Assembly: GCA_024689585.1 (NCBI GenBank)
Contig: JAILDF010000172.1
Coordinates: forward strand, 1-43,145
Length of the DNA stretch: 43,145 nt
Direction: 5' to 3'
DNA from: Oribacterium sp.
GTDB lineage: Bacteria; Bacillota; Clostridia; Lachnospirales; Lachnospiraceae
Shown in pieces: positions 14,700 through 23,070 of this stretch (positions within the stretch are counted from its first letter, which is position 1; every line of letters begins with the position of its first letter). Position numbers and translations under genes: made by a program. The notes below the pieces were generated by a model, which made no database searches, was not told the DNA's origin, and worked only from the letters and a program-made list of their open reading frames with translations.

Positions 14700-15782
14700 A
14701 TGAGCAGAGTTTACAATTTCAGTGCAGGTCCGGCAGTATTACCGGAGGAGGTTCTTAAAACAGCAGCGGCAGAAATGCTTGACTATCACGGCTGTGGTAT
14801 GTCAGTCATGGAGATGTCTCACAGATCAAAGGACTACCAGAACATCATAGATACAGCTGAGGCTGATTTCAGAGAGCTTCTCAACGTACCTGATAATTAC
14901 AAAGTACTTTTCCTTCAGGGAGGCGGAAACACACAGTTCGCCATGGTTCCCATGAACCTTATGAAGAATAAGGTTGCAGACTACATCCTTACAGGTCAGT
15001 GGGCCAAGAAAGCGGCCAAGGAAGCTGAGATGTACGGTAAAGTCAATATCATCGCAAGTTCTGCGGACAAGACTTTCTCATATATTCCCGATCTTACAAA
15101 TCTTAAAATTTCAGACGATGCGGATTACGTATACATTTGCCAGAACAACACTATCTACGGAACTACCTTCAAGGAGCTTCCAGATACAAAGGGCAAAACA
15201 CTTGTTTCGGATGTTTCTTCCATGTTCCTGAGTGAGCCTATGGATGTATCAAAGTACGGTGTACTCTGGGGCGGTGTTCAGAAGAATATCGGACCCGCAG
15301 GTGTAACCATCGTAGTTATCCGTGAAGACCTCATCACGGAAGATGTTCTTCCGGGCACACCTACCATGCTCCGTTACAAGATCCACGCAGATAACAAGTC
15401 ACTTTACAACACACCTCCTTGCTACAATATCTACATTTGCGGACTTGTATTCAAGTGGCTTAAGGAAATGGGCGGTCTTTCAGTCATGAAGGAACGTAAC
15501 GAAGAAAAGGCAAAGGTTCTCTACGATTTCCTTGACGCTTCAAATATGTTCCACGGAACCGTAGTTCCTAAGGATCGTTCTCTTATGAATGTTCCGTTTA
15601 TCACAGGCAACGAAGAGCTTGACAAGAAGTTCATCGCAGAGGCTTCTGCAGCAGGCTTCAAGAACCTGAAGGGACACCGTACAGTAGGCGGTATGAGAGC
15701 TTCCATCTACAATGCTATGCCGAAGGAAGGCGTAGAAAAGCTTGTAGAGTTTATGGACAATTTTGAAAAGAATAATAAATAA
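14700..15782 (+). CDS. serC: Phosphoserine aminotransferase
   Basis: 360 aa PLP enzyme converting 3-phosphohydroxypyruvate and glutamate to phosphoserine, step two of serine synthesis (also used in pyridoxine synthesis). It begins MSRVYNFSAGPAVLPEEV, the family N-terminus. The PLP lysine is K195 in LWGGVQKNIGPAG, with DVSSMFLSEPMDV just before it. FLQGGGNTQF binds cofactor phosphate. The ATG at 14682 used by the ORF track overlaps the ribosome site AAGGGG (14685-14690), so 14700 is the real start and gives the standard length. serA begins 21 nt after the stop, so the two are an operon. Confidence 0.97.
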   Translation: MSRVYNFSAGPAVLPEEVLKTAAAEMLDYHGCGMSVMEMSHRSKDYQNIIDTAEADFRELLNVPDNYKVLFLQGGGNTQFAMVPMNLMKNKVADYILTGQWAKKAAKEAEMYGKVNIIASSADKTFSYIPDLTNLKISDDADYVYICQNNTIYGTTFKELPDTKGKTLVSDVSSMFLSEPMDVSKYGVLWGGVQKNIGPAGVTIVVIREDLITEDVLPGTPTMLRYKIHADNKSLYNTPPCYNIYICGLVFKWLKEMGGLSVMKERNEEKAKVLYDFLDASNMFHGTVVPKDRSLMNVPFITGNEELDKKFIAEASAAGFKNLKGHRTVGGMRASIYNAMPKEGVEKLVEFMDNFEKNNK

Positions 15783-15803
15783 GCGGAAGGGTCGTGAGAT
15801 AAC

Positions 15804-16973
15804 ATGAAAGATCGTGAAATTTTTTGCCTCAATAACATTAGCCGTGTGGGTACCACAAAATTCAGAAAGGGCTATACACTTGTAGACAGTATCGATAATG
15901 CAGCAGGCGTTCTTGTACGTTCAGCTGACATGAAAGCTATGGATTTTCCGAAGCCTCTTCGTGCCATCGGACGTGCCGGTGCCGGAGTAAACAACATCCC
16001 TATCGATAAGTGCTCCGAGCAGGGAATCGTTGTTTTCAACACACCGGGTGCCAATGCCAACGCCGTTAAGGAACTGGTTATCGCAGGTCTCATGCTGGCG
16101 AGCCGTGATGTTATCGGAGGAGCAGAGTGGATAAAGGCTAATGCTTCCGACCCTGACATCGCAAAGAATGCAGAAAAGGCAAAGAAGAATTTTGCGGGAA
16201 ATGAGATCAAAGGCAAAAAGCTCGGAGTTATCGGACTCGGTGCCATCGGTGTTCTGGTAGCCAATGCCGCAGTTGAACTTGGAATGGATGTTTACGGCTA
16301 TGATCCGTATCTTTCTGTAAATTCCGCATGGAAGCTTAGTCAGAAGGTTCATCACGCTGCAGTAGTTGATGAAATCTATGAGAAGTCAGACTATATCACA
16401 GTTCATGTTCCGGCACTTGATTCAACCAAGGGCATGATCAACAGAGACTCCATCAGCAGGATGAAGGACGGAGTACATATCCTTAATTTTGCAAGAGATG
16501 TTCTGGTTAATGATGATGACATCGCAGAGGCATTGGCAAAGGGCAAGGTAAAGACCTATGTTACCGATTTCCCTAATGCTAAATCCGCCAATATGCAGGG
16601 TGCGGTAGTTCTTCCTCATCTCGGAGCATCCACAGAAGAAGCAGAGGATAACTGTGCGGTAATGGCAGTTGAGCAGGTTCAGGATTATCTTGATAATGGT
16701 AATATCCATAACTCAGTCAACTTCCCTGAGACCGATATGGGAGTTTGCCAGAGCGGCGGACGTATCGCAATCCTTCACAGAAACATCCCCAACATGCTGG
16801 GACAGATCACAAAGGCTCTCGGTGATGCTTCCATAAACATTGACGGACTTCAGAATAAGTCAAAGGGTAATTTCGCATATACTCTTATGGATATCGATAA
16901 GCATCTCACAGACGACGGACTTGAGAACCTCGGAAAGATCGAAGGAATCCTGAGAGTCCGTAAAGTTAAATAA
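15804..16973 (+). CDS. serA: D-3-phosphoglycerate dehydrogenase with ACT domain
   Basis: 389 aa, first step of serine synthesis: 3-phosphoglycerate to 3-phosphohydroxypyruvate with NAD. The Rossmann motif is GVIGLGAIG (141-149). Catalytic R231 is in LNFARD and H272 in LPHLGAST. The expected catalytic Glu of the DVFPTEP-like segment aligns with Ala in TDFPNAK (254-260), an oddity discussed under findings. The C-terminal roughly 75 residues form an ACT domain (NIPNMLGQITKALGDASINIDGLQNKS), the usual site for serine feedback. It directly follows serC, the common clostridial pairing. A terminator follows at 16996. Confidence 0.94.
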   Translation: MKDREIFCLNNISRVGTTKFRKGYTLVDSIDNAAGVLVRSADMKAMDFPKPLRAIGRAGAGVNNIPIDKCSEQGIVVFNTPGANANAVKELVIAGLMLASRDVIGGAEWIKANASDPDIAKNAEKAKKNFAGNEIKGKKLGVIGLGAIGVLVANAAVELGMDVYGYDPYLSVNSAWKLSQKVHHAAVVDEIYEKSDYITVHVPALDSTKGMINRDSISRMKDGVHILNFARDVLVNDDDIAEALAKGKVKTYVTDFPNAKSANMQGAVVLPHLGASTEEAEDNCAVMAVEQVQDYLDNGNIHNSVNFPETDMGVCQSGGRIAILHRNIPNMLGQITKALGDASINIDGLQNKSKGNFAYTLMDIDKHLTDDGLENLGKIEGILRVRKVK

Positions 16974-16995
16974 AAAAGATAAGAACATAATAACG

Positions 16996-17035
16996 AATAT
17001 CAGTCGGAGAAAAGTTTCTCTGGCTGATATTTTTG
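16996..17035 (+). terminator. Rho-independent terminator after serA
   Basis: AATATCAG pairs with CTGATATT, continued by GGAGAAA/TTTCTC, then a TTTTTG end. Confidence 0.85.
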
Positions 17036-17040
17036 TGTAG

Positions 17041-17088
17041 TATCCACCGGGGACGGTTCTCGCCGGCGAGAACCGTCCCCGGTGGATA
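17041..17088. repeat. Family B palindrome (48 bp, perfect)
   Basis: Perfect palindrome with ends TATCCACC/GGTGGATA and centre CGCCGGCG, starting 5 nt after the serA terminator. Confidence 0.9.
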
Positions 17089-17126
17089 AGTGGGCAGTTC
17101 ATCAGTCAGGTTTGCTTGCAAGGATG

Positions 17127-17174
17127 TGCTGACATCTGATACGATATCAGGTATCGAAATTTAGAGTGTCAGCA
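17127..17174 (+). promoter_or_regulatory. Structured leader before DUF1015 gene
   Basis: TGCTGACA (17127-17134) pairs perfectly with TGTCAGCA (17167-17174). Enclosed is a second perfect stem CTGATA-CGA-TATCAG (17136-17150). It ends 27 nt before the ribosome site. It could be an operator or an RNA element. No known riboswitch core was recognised. Confidence 0.4.
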
Positions 17175-17214
17175 TAGTAATGCAAAGGATTTATAGATTG
17201 TGGAGGATAGATAT

Positions 17215-18504
17215 ATGGCAACAGTCAAGCCTTTCAAAGCCATTAGACCAAATATCGATGTTGTAAGTGAAGTTGCGGCACTTCCCTACGACGTTTACTC
17301 AAGAGCAGAAGCAAGGGAAGCAGTGAAGGGTCACCCGCTTTCATTTTTAAACATTGACAGACCGGAAACACAGTTCCCCGAGGATCAGGATATGTATGCT
17401 CCCGAGGTTTATGAAAAGGCCTCAGAGCTCCTTTCCGAAAGAATAAAAGACGGTACTTATATAAGAGATGATGAAGCCTGCTTCTACGTATATGAGCTCA
17501 CCATGGAGGGACGTACCCAGACAGGAATAGCAGCCCTGAGCTCCATTGATGATTATCTGAACGGAGTATGCAAAAAGCATGAAAATACAGTGGAAGAAAA
17601 AGAACAGGACCGCATAAGACATGTAGATACCTGCTCCTGCCAGACCGGTCCCATCTTCCTTGCCTACAGGGAGAAAAGAGAAATCTCCGATATAGTTAAT
17701 GAGGCCAAGAAAAACGAAACAGTCTACGACTTTGTTTCGGAAGACGGCATCAGACACAGAGTGTGGGTGATTTCTGAAAGAGCAGTGGTGGAACGGCTTG
17801 AAAAAGCATTTTCAGAAGTACCCGCTACCTACATAGCAGACGGTCATCACCGTGCAGCCAGCGCAGTAAAAGTAGGACTTAAAAGAAGAGAAGAACACCC
17901 GGGCTATTCCGGAAACGAAGAATTCAACTTCTTCCTTTCGGTTCTGTTCCCTGATGACCAGTTAAAGATCCTTGATTATAACCGTGTGGTGAAGGATCTG
18001 CGGGGCCATGATCCAGAAGAACTGATGCTGAGCATCGAGGAAAACTTTACTGTATTTAATGTAAAGGAAGCCTTCGTACCAAAGGTAAAAGGCGAGATGC
18101 TCATGTACATTTCCGGCGAATGGTTCCTCCTCCGCGCCAAGGATGAGGTTATGGAAGCACGCAGGAACGATCCGGTAGCCTCCCTTGACGTCTCCATACT
18201 CCAGGAGCTGATACTAGAACCATTACTCGGAATAGGAGATCCAAGAACTGACAAACGCATCGAATTCGTTGGCGGCATCCGCGGCTTAAAGGAACTCGAA
18301 AAACGTGTAAGCCAGCATACCTACAGCCATGCCATGGACGGAACCCTGGAAGAAACCGGTCCTGCCGTAGCCTTTGCCATGCATCCCACCGACATAAAAG
18401 AGCTCCTGGACGTAGCCGACCACAAACTCCTGATGCCCCCGAAATCCACCTGGTTCGAACCCAAACTCCGCTCCGGCATATTCTTACACGAGTTTGAGAG
18501 ATAA
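17215..18504 (+). CDS. DUF1015 family protein, likely linked to serine metabolism
   Basis: 429 aa, cytoplasmic, no signal peptide or membrane helix. Family features are the N-terminal VKPFKAIRPNIDVVSEVAALPYDVYSRAEA, the HENTVEEKEQDRIRHVD segment, and the hallmark YIADGHHRAASAV (ADGHHR at 208-213). The end HPTDIKELLDVADHKLLMPPKSTWFEPKLRSGIFLHEF is also typical. The DGHHR box recalls the DGxHR box of the ParB/sulfiredoxin fold, which includes free-serine kinases such as SerK and SbnI. Together with serC-serA directly upstream, this suggests a serine-related enzyme or sensor. That is inference. TGGAGG at 17201-17206 selects the ATG at 17215 over the GTG at 17200. Confidence 0.88.
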   Translation: MATVKPFKAIRPNIDVVSEVAALPYDVYSRAEAREAVKGHPLSFLNIDRPETQFPEDQDMYAPEVYEKASELLSERIKDGTYIRDDEACFYVYELTMEGRTQTGIAALSSIDDYLNGVCKKHENTVEEKEQDRIRHVDTCSCQTGPIFLAYREKREISDIVNEAKKNETVYDFVSEDGIRHRVWVISERAVVERLEKAFSEVPATYIADGHHRAASAVKVGLKRREEHPGYSGNEEFNFFLSVLFPDDQLKILDYNRVVKDLRGHDPEELMLSIEENFTVFNVKEAFVPKVKGEMLMYISGEWFLLRAKDEVMEARRNDPVASLDVSILQELILEPLLGIGDPRTDKRIEFVGGIRGLKELEKRVSQHTYSHAMDGTLEETGPAVAFAMHPTDIKELLDVADHKLLMPPKSTWFEPKLRSGIFLHEFER

Positions 18505-18537
18505 GGCGCATTGAACCAACGCTTCACACTGTCTGTC

Positions 18538-18566
18538 TTGATTTTGGCTCTTGCGTTCTTTATAAT
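18538..18566 (+). promoter_or_regulatory. ftsH promoter
   Basis: TTGATT (18538-18543), 17 nt spacer and a perfect TATAAT (18561-18566). The short leader contains TGCCC/GGGCA and CCTTG/CAAGG, two mutually exclusive small hairpins just before the ribosome site. Confidence 0.7.
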
Positions 18567-18626
18567 TAAAAGTGCTTTAAAAGCAGAAGTCTGCCCTTGA
18601 AAAGGGGCAAGGGAATGGAGACATAG

Positions 18627-20819
18627 ATGGATAACAATAACAGCCAGGGTAATGACGGAAAGAGATTCAATCATTCAAGTCAGACTTTTATCATTCTGAT
18701 AATCGCTGCAGTTATTACTTTCTTTGTTTACACCATGATAAGAGGATTTTTCGTTTCAGGTGTTACACAGGAAGTAAGTTACACAGAGTTCATTTCAATG
18801 ATAGACGGAAACCAGATTTCCGAAGTGGAGTGGGGGGACTCGGATATAACCATATATCTTAAGTCTTCAGCAGAAGCTTCTGTCAAAAATCCTCCGGTAA
18901 ATACAAAGGATCAGTACAGCCAGTATCTCAGTCAGATGAATGTGAGATATTATGTTGTACCTGTCAATGCTGACGCCGAAAATCTTGTGGACCGCATGCT
19001 TCGTCATGGTGTCGAGATCTATAAGCTTAAGCCTGATAATTCAGGCTATATCATGGAAGCCATGATAAGTATAGTTATTCCTTTCGTACTTATCTTTGTG
19101 ATCATGAATATGACCATGCGTCGTATGGGAAACGGCGGCGGTGGTCTTATGGGAGTTGGAAAATCCACTGCAAAGATGTACATGCAGAAAGAAACCGGAG
19201 TTACATTTAAGGATGTTGCCGGTGAAGATGAAGCCAAGGAATCACTTGTGGAAATAGTCGACTTCCTTCATAATCCGACAAAGTATACCGCAATAGGTGC
19301 AAAGCTTCCGAAGGGAGCACTTCTTGTGGGACCTCCCGGAACAGGAAAGACACTTCTTGCAAAAGCCGTTGCCGGTGAGGCACAGGTACCATTTTACAGT
19401 CTCTCGGGTTCTGATTTCGTAGAGATGTTTGTAGGTGTAGGTGCCAGCCGTGTAAGAGATCTTTTTAAGAATGCAACACAGTCTGCGCCATGTATCATAT
19501 TCATCGATGAGATCGATGCCATCGGTAAGACAAGAGATACAAGATACGGCGGAAACGATGAGCGTGAGCAGACCCTGAACCAGCTGCTTTCGGAAATGGA
19601 TGGTTTTGATGCATCAAAGGGTATCATGGTTATGGGCGCAACAAACAGACCTGAGATCCTGGATCCCGCACTTTTAAGACCCGGTCGTTTCGACAGACGT
19701 ATAGTTGTTGAAAAACCGGACCTTAAAGGCCGTGTCAATATCCTCAAGGTTCATGCAAAAGATGTTCAGCTGGACGATACAGTTGATTTCAATGAGATAG
19801 CCCTTGCAACTTCAGGTGCGGTAGGTGCGGATCTTGCCAACATGATGAATGAAGCAGCCATTACAGCTGTCAAGCATGGACGCAAGAAGGTGTCACAGGC
19901 AGATCTTTTTGAAGCTGTTGAAGTAGTCCTGGTAGGTAAGGAAAAGAAGGATCGTATCCTTTCAAAAGAGGAGAGACGTATCGTTTCCTATCACGAGGTT
20001 GGACATGCACTTGTATCCGCTATCCAGAAGGATGCAGAGCCTGTACAGAAGATCACCATCGTTCCCAGAACCATGGGCGCTTTGGGATACGTTATGCAGG
20101 TTCCCGAAGAAGAGAAATATCTCAACACCAAGGATGAGCTTCATGCCATGCTTGTGGGCTATCTCGGCGGAAGAGCAGCTGAAGAGATAGTATTCGGCAC
20201 AGTCACAACCGGTGCTTCCAATGACATTGAAAAAGCCACAAAGCTTGCAAGAGCCATGGTCACACAGTATGGTATGACCGAAAAGTTCGGACTCATGGGT
20301 CTCGCCACTCAGGAATCACTGTATCTCAATACCGGAAGAACGGTCATGAACTGTGGAGATGATACAGCTACACAGGTTGATCAGGAAGTCATGCGTATCC
20401 TTAAGGAATGCTACGAAGAGGCTAAGGAGATACTTAACAGTAACAGATTCGCACTTGATCGTATAGCTGAGTATCTCATTGAAAGAGAGACCATAACAGG
20501 AAAAGAGTTCTTACATATCCTTCATGATGTACAGAAGGAAGAAGATATGAAGCTTCATCCTGAGAAGTATGCAAACGAAAATGCAGTAACAGATACTTCT
20601 TTTGATGCCGGTTCTACTGAAACAGTTCCAAGGATTGAGGATTCCGGTACAGGCTTTTCTTCATCTGTTTCCGGATCCGGATCACAGGAGAATAAAGGAA
20701 AGATGCCTTTTGAAGAAGTAAGAGCAAAGTATGCTGCACAGGATGTCACAGAACAGCTTGATAAAACAACTTCGGACAGTGGCGAAAGCTCAGGAAACGA
20801 TAGCACATCTTCATTATGA
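18627..20819 (+). CDS. ftsH: ATP-dependent zinc metalloprotease FtsH
   Basis: 730 aa membrane-anchored AAA+ protease that degrades misfolded and regulatory membrane and cytosolic proteins. The N-terminal helix is about residues 20-40, the external domain to about 143, and the second helix 145-163. Walker A is GPPGTGKT (235-242), Walker B IIFIDEIDAIG (about 290-300), and the second region of homology includes MVMGATNRPEILDPALLRPGRFDRR. The zinc site is HEVGH (456-460). After the protease domain, residues from about 650 form a Ser/Thr/Gly-rich low-complexity tail (SGTGFSSSVSGSGSQ), longer than in many homologues. It is a single-gene unit with a promoter and a strong terminator. Confidence 0.98.
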   Translation: MDNNNSQGNDGKRFNHSSQTFIILIIAAVITFFVYTMIRGFFVSGVTQEVSYTEFISMIDGNQISEVEWGDSDITIYLKSSAEASVKNPPVNTKDQYSQYLSQMNVRYYVVPVNADAENLVDRMLRHGVEIYKLKPDNSGYIMEAMISIVIPFVLIFVIMNMTMRRMGNGGGGLMGVGKSTAKMYMQKETGVTFKDVAGEDEAKESLVEIVDFLHNPTKYTAIGAKLPKGALLVGPPGTGKTLLAKAVAGEAQVPFYSLSGSDFVEMFVGVGASRVRDLFKNATQSAPCIIFIDEIDAIGKTRDTRYGGNDEREQTLNQLLSEMDGFDASKGIMVMGATNRPEILDPALLRPGRFDRRIVVEKPDLKGRVNILKVHAKDVQLDDTVDFNEIALATSGAVGADLANMMNEAAITAVKHGRKKVSQADLFEAVEVVLVGKEKKDRILSKEERRIVSYHEVGHALVSAIQKDAEPVQKITIVPRTMGALGYVMQVPEEEKYLNTKDELHAMLVGYLGGRAAEEIVFGTVTTGASNDIEKATKLARAMVTQYGMTEKFGLMGLATQESLYLNTGRTVMNCGDDTATQVDQEVMRILKECYEEAKEILNSNRFALDRIAEYLIERETITGKEFLHILHDVQKEEDMKLHPEKYANENAVTDTSFDAGSTETVPRIEDSGTGFSSSVSGSGSQENKGKMPFEEVRAKYAAQDVTEQLDKTTSDSGESSGNDSTSSL

Positions 20820-20835
20820 TCGGTTTTTGTTCAAG

Positions 20836-20872
20836 AAAAAAGTGTCGGTACTTTATCCCGGCACTTTTTTTC
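20836..20872 (+). terminator. Rho-independent terminator after ftsH
   Basis: AAAAAAGTGTCGG pairs with CCGGCACTTTTTTT around a short loop. Confidence 0.9.
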
Positions 20873-20928
20873 TTCGTAGAATACCATTGATTTCACATTA
20901 GAGTGAAAAAGATCATATGATAATCTGA

Positions 20929-21189
20929 TTAAATGATTGCCGGTTTCTTTCTGTCGGGACATAGGATGAAGATATCAGAAGGATGAATATTAAGTCGTAA
21001 ACATAGCATGGCTATGGATTTTAAAGTCAGAGGCTGGTCTTTTCTGAGCTTCTGAAGCATGCTTGAAGAAATATAAAGCTTATTTACCAGATCGTATTGA
21101 GATAGCTTTTTCTTTTTGAGTGTGTTCCAGAACGGAGCATAAGAGATTACATCCTCATAAGAAGATGGTTCGTCGAAATAATTGTTCAT
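20929..21189 (-). CDS. Small Cro/C1-type helix-turn-helix regulator
   Basis: 86 aa from the ATG at 21189. The longer ORF start at 21381 would run through the upstream promoter region and the start of the divergent gene, and its first 64 residues look like translated AT-rich spacer. The protein reads FWNTLKKKKLSQYDLVNKLYISSSMLQKLRKDQPLTLKSIAMLCLRLNIHPSDIF, a compact XRE-type HTH of the kind seen as a lone domain in Firmicutes. AAAGG about 11 nt upstream is a modest ribosome site. It is divergent from the phosphoesterase gene and may regulate it or itself. No toxin or phage neighbour is present, so an antitoxin or phage repressor role is not supported. Confidence 0.75.
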   Translation of the reverse strand: MNNYFDEPSSYEDVISYAPFWNTLKKKKLSQYDLVNKLYISSSMLQKLRKDQPLTLKSIAMLCLRLNIHPSDIFILCPDRKKPAII

Positions 21190-21322
21190 ACTACTTGTTA
21201 CCTTTTGAAATATGGGGTTGATAGTTACAATCGGGTTATTTATTAAAGAAGTGAATAAAAACCCAAAGAAATGTGAGAATTTAATAAAAATAACCGAATG
21301 AAATAATATAACGAGAGGTTTT

Positions 21323-22255
21323 ATGTTTTCAATCGTAATAAGCACCATTTTTTTTATTCTGATTTTTATCATAATCACCATAACTATATCAAATTGGGAG
21401 AGAAATAACCTGAAAGTATACCGGTATAATATTCACTCCGGAAAGCTTAAGGATACTCACAGATTTGTATATATAAGTGATCTTCATGAAAAGGAATTTG
21501 GTGAGAATAACAAAGAGCTTTTAGAAAAAATTGACGAACTTAATCCGGAATTCATTATAATCGGCGGTGATCTCATCAGATGCCGAAAGGTTAGAGACCC
21601 TGAGAAATATAAGGATAAAGATAAAATTGAGGTTTCATTAAAGCTTTTAAATAACCTGAAAAACAAATACAGGTTATATTTCTGCTATGGTAATCATGAA
21701 CAGAGACTCCTGGACAAAGCCGGTTTCAATGATTGCAATGAGACCTCAAAATATGATAAATATATACAGGATATTTCTTTGGAGAGAGCCACACGTCTGA
21801 AGCAGACTTTGGAAGGGATAACGGTATTGGACGATGAAACCGTAAGCTTCTCTGACTTCGATCTGACGGGCTTTACTCTGCCGCTTGATTACTACAGGCC
21901 TTTGTTTATGAAATCCAAAGAAATGCTTCAAGAAGAAGACATTGCCCTTCACATAGCTAAACCGGATAATGAAAAATTTCATATAATCATGCTTCATACA
22001 CCTATGTATTATAAAGAAATGATAGATTATGGAGCAGATCTGGTTCTTTCCGGTCATTATCATGGAGGAACCGTAAGATTACCGTTTTTAGGTGCTCTTA
22101 TGACTCCGCAATACCAGTTTTTCGTAAAGGAATGTGCAGGGGAGTTTAAATATAAAACCGGAACCTTGATAGCCACCAGGGGACTGGGAACCCATTCCAT
22201 AAATATACGCATCAATGACCCTCCGGAAATAAGTTTTATAACCATTGAACCATAA
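21323..22255 (+). CDS. Membrane-anchored calcineurin-like phosphoesterase
   Basis: 310 aa. An N-terminal membrane helix (residues 1-24, FSIVISTIFFILIFIIITITI) anchors it, with the catalytic domain probably outside the membrane. Metallophosphoesterase motifs in order: ISDLH (51-55), GGDL (81-84), GNHE (123-126), LHTP (224-227) and GHYHGG (244-249), which supply the two-metal site. The layout is that of YkuE/YaeI-type proteins, some of which act on lipid phosphates. The substrate here is unknown. GAGAGG precedes the ATG. scpA starts 12 nt after the stop, so this gene is probably the first of a phosphoesterase-scpA-scpB transcript. Confidence 0.88.
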   Translation: MFSIVISTIFFILIFIIITITISNWERNNLKVYRYNIHSGKLKDTHRFVYISDLHEKEFGENNKELLEKIDELNPEFIIIGGDLIRCRKVRDPEKYKDKDKIEVSLKLLNNLKNKYRLYFCYGNHEQRLLDKAGFNDCNETSKYDKYIQDISLERATRLKQTLEGITVLDDETVSFSDFDLTGFTLPLDYYRPLFMKSKEMLQEEDIALHIAKPDNEKFHIIMLHTPMYYKEMIDYGADLVLSGHYHGGTVRLPFLGALMTPQYQFFVKECAGEFKYKTGTLIATRGLGTHSINIRINDPPEISFITIEP

Positions 22256-22266
22256 GGAAGTATTTT

Positions 22267-23067
22267 ATGTCTGAAATCACATATAAACTGGATAAATTTG
22301 AAGGTCCGCTGGATCTGCTCCTTCATCTGATAGAGAGAGACAAGGTTGATATATTTGATATCCCTATTGTTCAGATTACAGCAGAATATCTTGAGTATGT
22401 CAGCAATATGGAAGAAGAGAATCTGGATGTGGTTTCGGATTTCCTTGTTATGGCAGCGACTTTACTTGAGATTAAATCCCGGATGCTGCTTCCGAGAGAA
22501 GTGGATGAGGAAACCGGTGAGGAAGTTGACCCGAGAGCAGAACTTGTTGAGAGACTCCTTGAGTACAGGAAATATAAGCTTATGGGACAGATACTTCAGG
22601 ATCGTGAGGATGCTGCAGACAGATTCTATTACAAAGGCCCGACTATACCAAAGGAAGTTGAAAAGTATGTTCCGCCCATTGATCTGGATGATCTTTTGAA
22701 AAATGTTTCTCTGGAAAATCTCAAAACCGTTTTTGAAGATGTAATGAGACGTAAAGAGGATTCCATTGATAAGGTTCGTTCAAAATTTGGCGTGATCAAG
22801 AAGGAAAAGATATCCCTGGAAGGCCGTATAAGGGATGTTTTAAAGTATGTCCGGGGACATCATAAGTTTTCTTTCAGACATATGATAAGAAAGAAAAAGG
22901 ACAAGATGGACGTGGTAGTAAGCTTCCTTGCCATACTGGAGCTTATGAAAATGGGACGTATAACCCTGGTCCAGGATACTCCCTTTGGAGATATGGATAT
23001 AACTGAAGTTGAAGATCCAAATCAGAGTGATGAAGAACTGGATCTTACAAATCTGGAGGACTTGTAA
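22267..23067 (+). CDS. scpA: Segregation and condensation protein A
   Basis: 266 aa kleisin subunit of the SMC-ScpAB condensin that organises and segregates the chromosome. The N-terminus has the typical YKLDKFEGPLDLLLHLIERDKVDIFDIPI, the SMC neck-binding helices. A charged middle follows and the C-terminal winged helix (FRHMIRKKKDKMDVVVSFLAILELMKMGRITLVQ) binds the SMC head. AAGGAAG precedes the ATG. scpB begins 3 nt after the stop, so the two are co-translated. SMC itself is not in the window. Confidence 0.96.
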   Translation: MSEITYKLDKFEGPLDLLLHLIERDKVDIFDIPIVQITAEYLEYVSNMEEENLDVVSDFLVMAATLLEIKSRMLLPREVDEETGEEVDPRAELVERLLEYRKYKLMGQILQDREDAADRFYYKGPTIPKEVEKYVPPIDLDDLLKNVSLENLKTVFEDVMRRKEDSIDKVRSKFGVIKKEKISLEGRIRDVLKYVRGHHKFSFRHMIRKKKDKMDVVVSFLAILELMKMGRITLVQDTPFGDMDITEVEDPNQSDEELDLTNLEDL

Positions 23068-23070
23068 TTA

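Noticed and set aside
20929-21189. Antitoxin of a toxin-antitoxin pair
   Set aside because: The single HTH domain would fit, but there is no adjacent small toxin ORF. The neighbours are ftsH and a phosphoesterase.
21190-21381. N-terminal extension of the small HTH ORF
   Set aside because: The hydrophobic, low-complexity translation comes from AT-rich spacer and from the opposite strand of the phosphoesterase start. A plausible start is at 21189.
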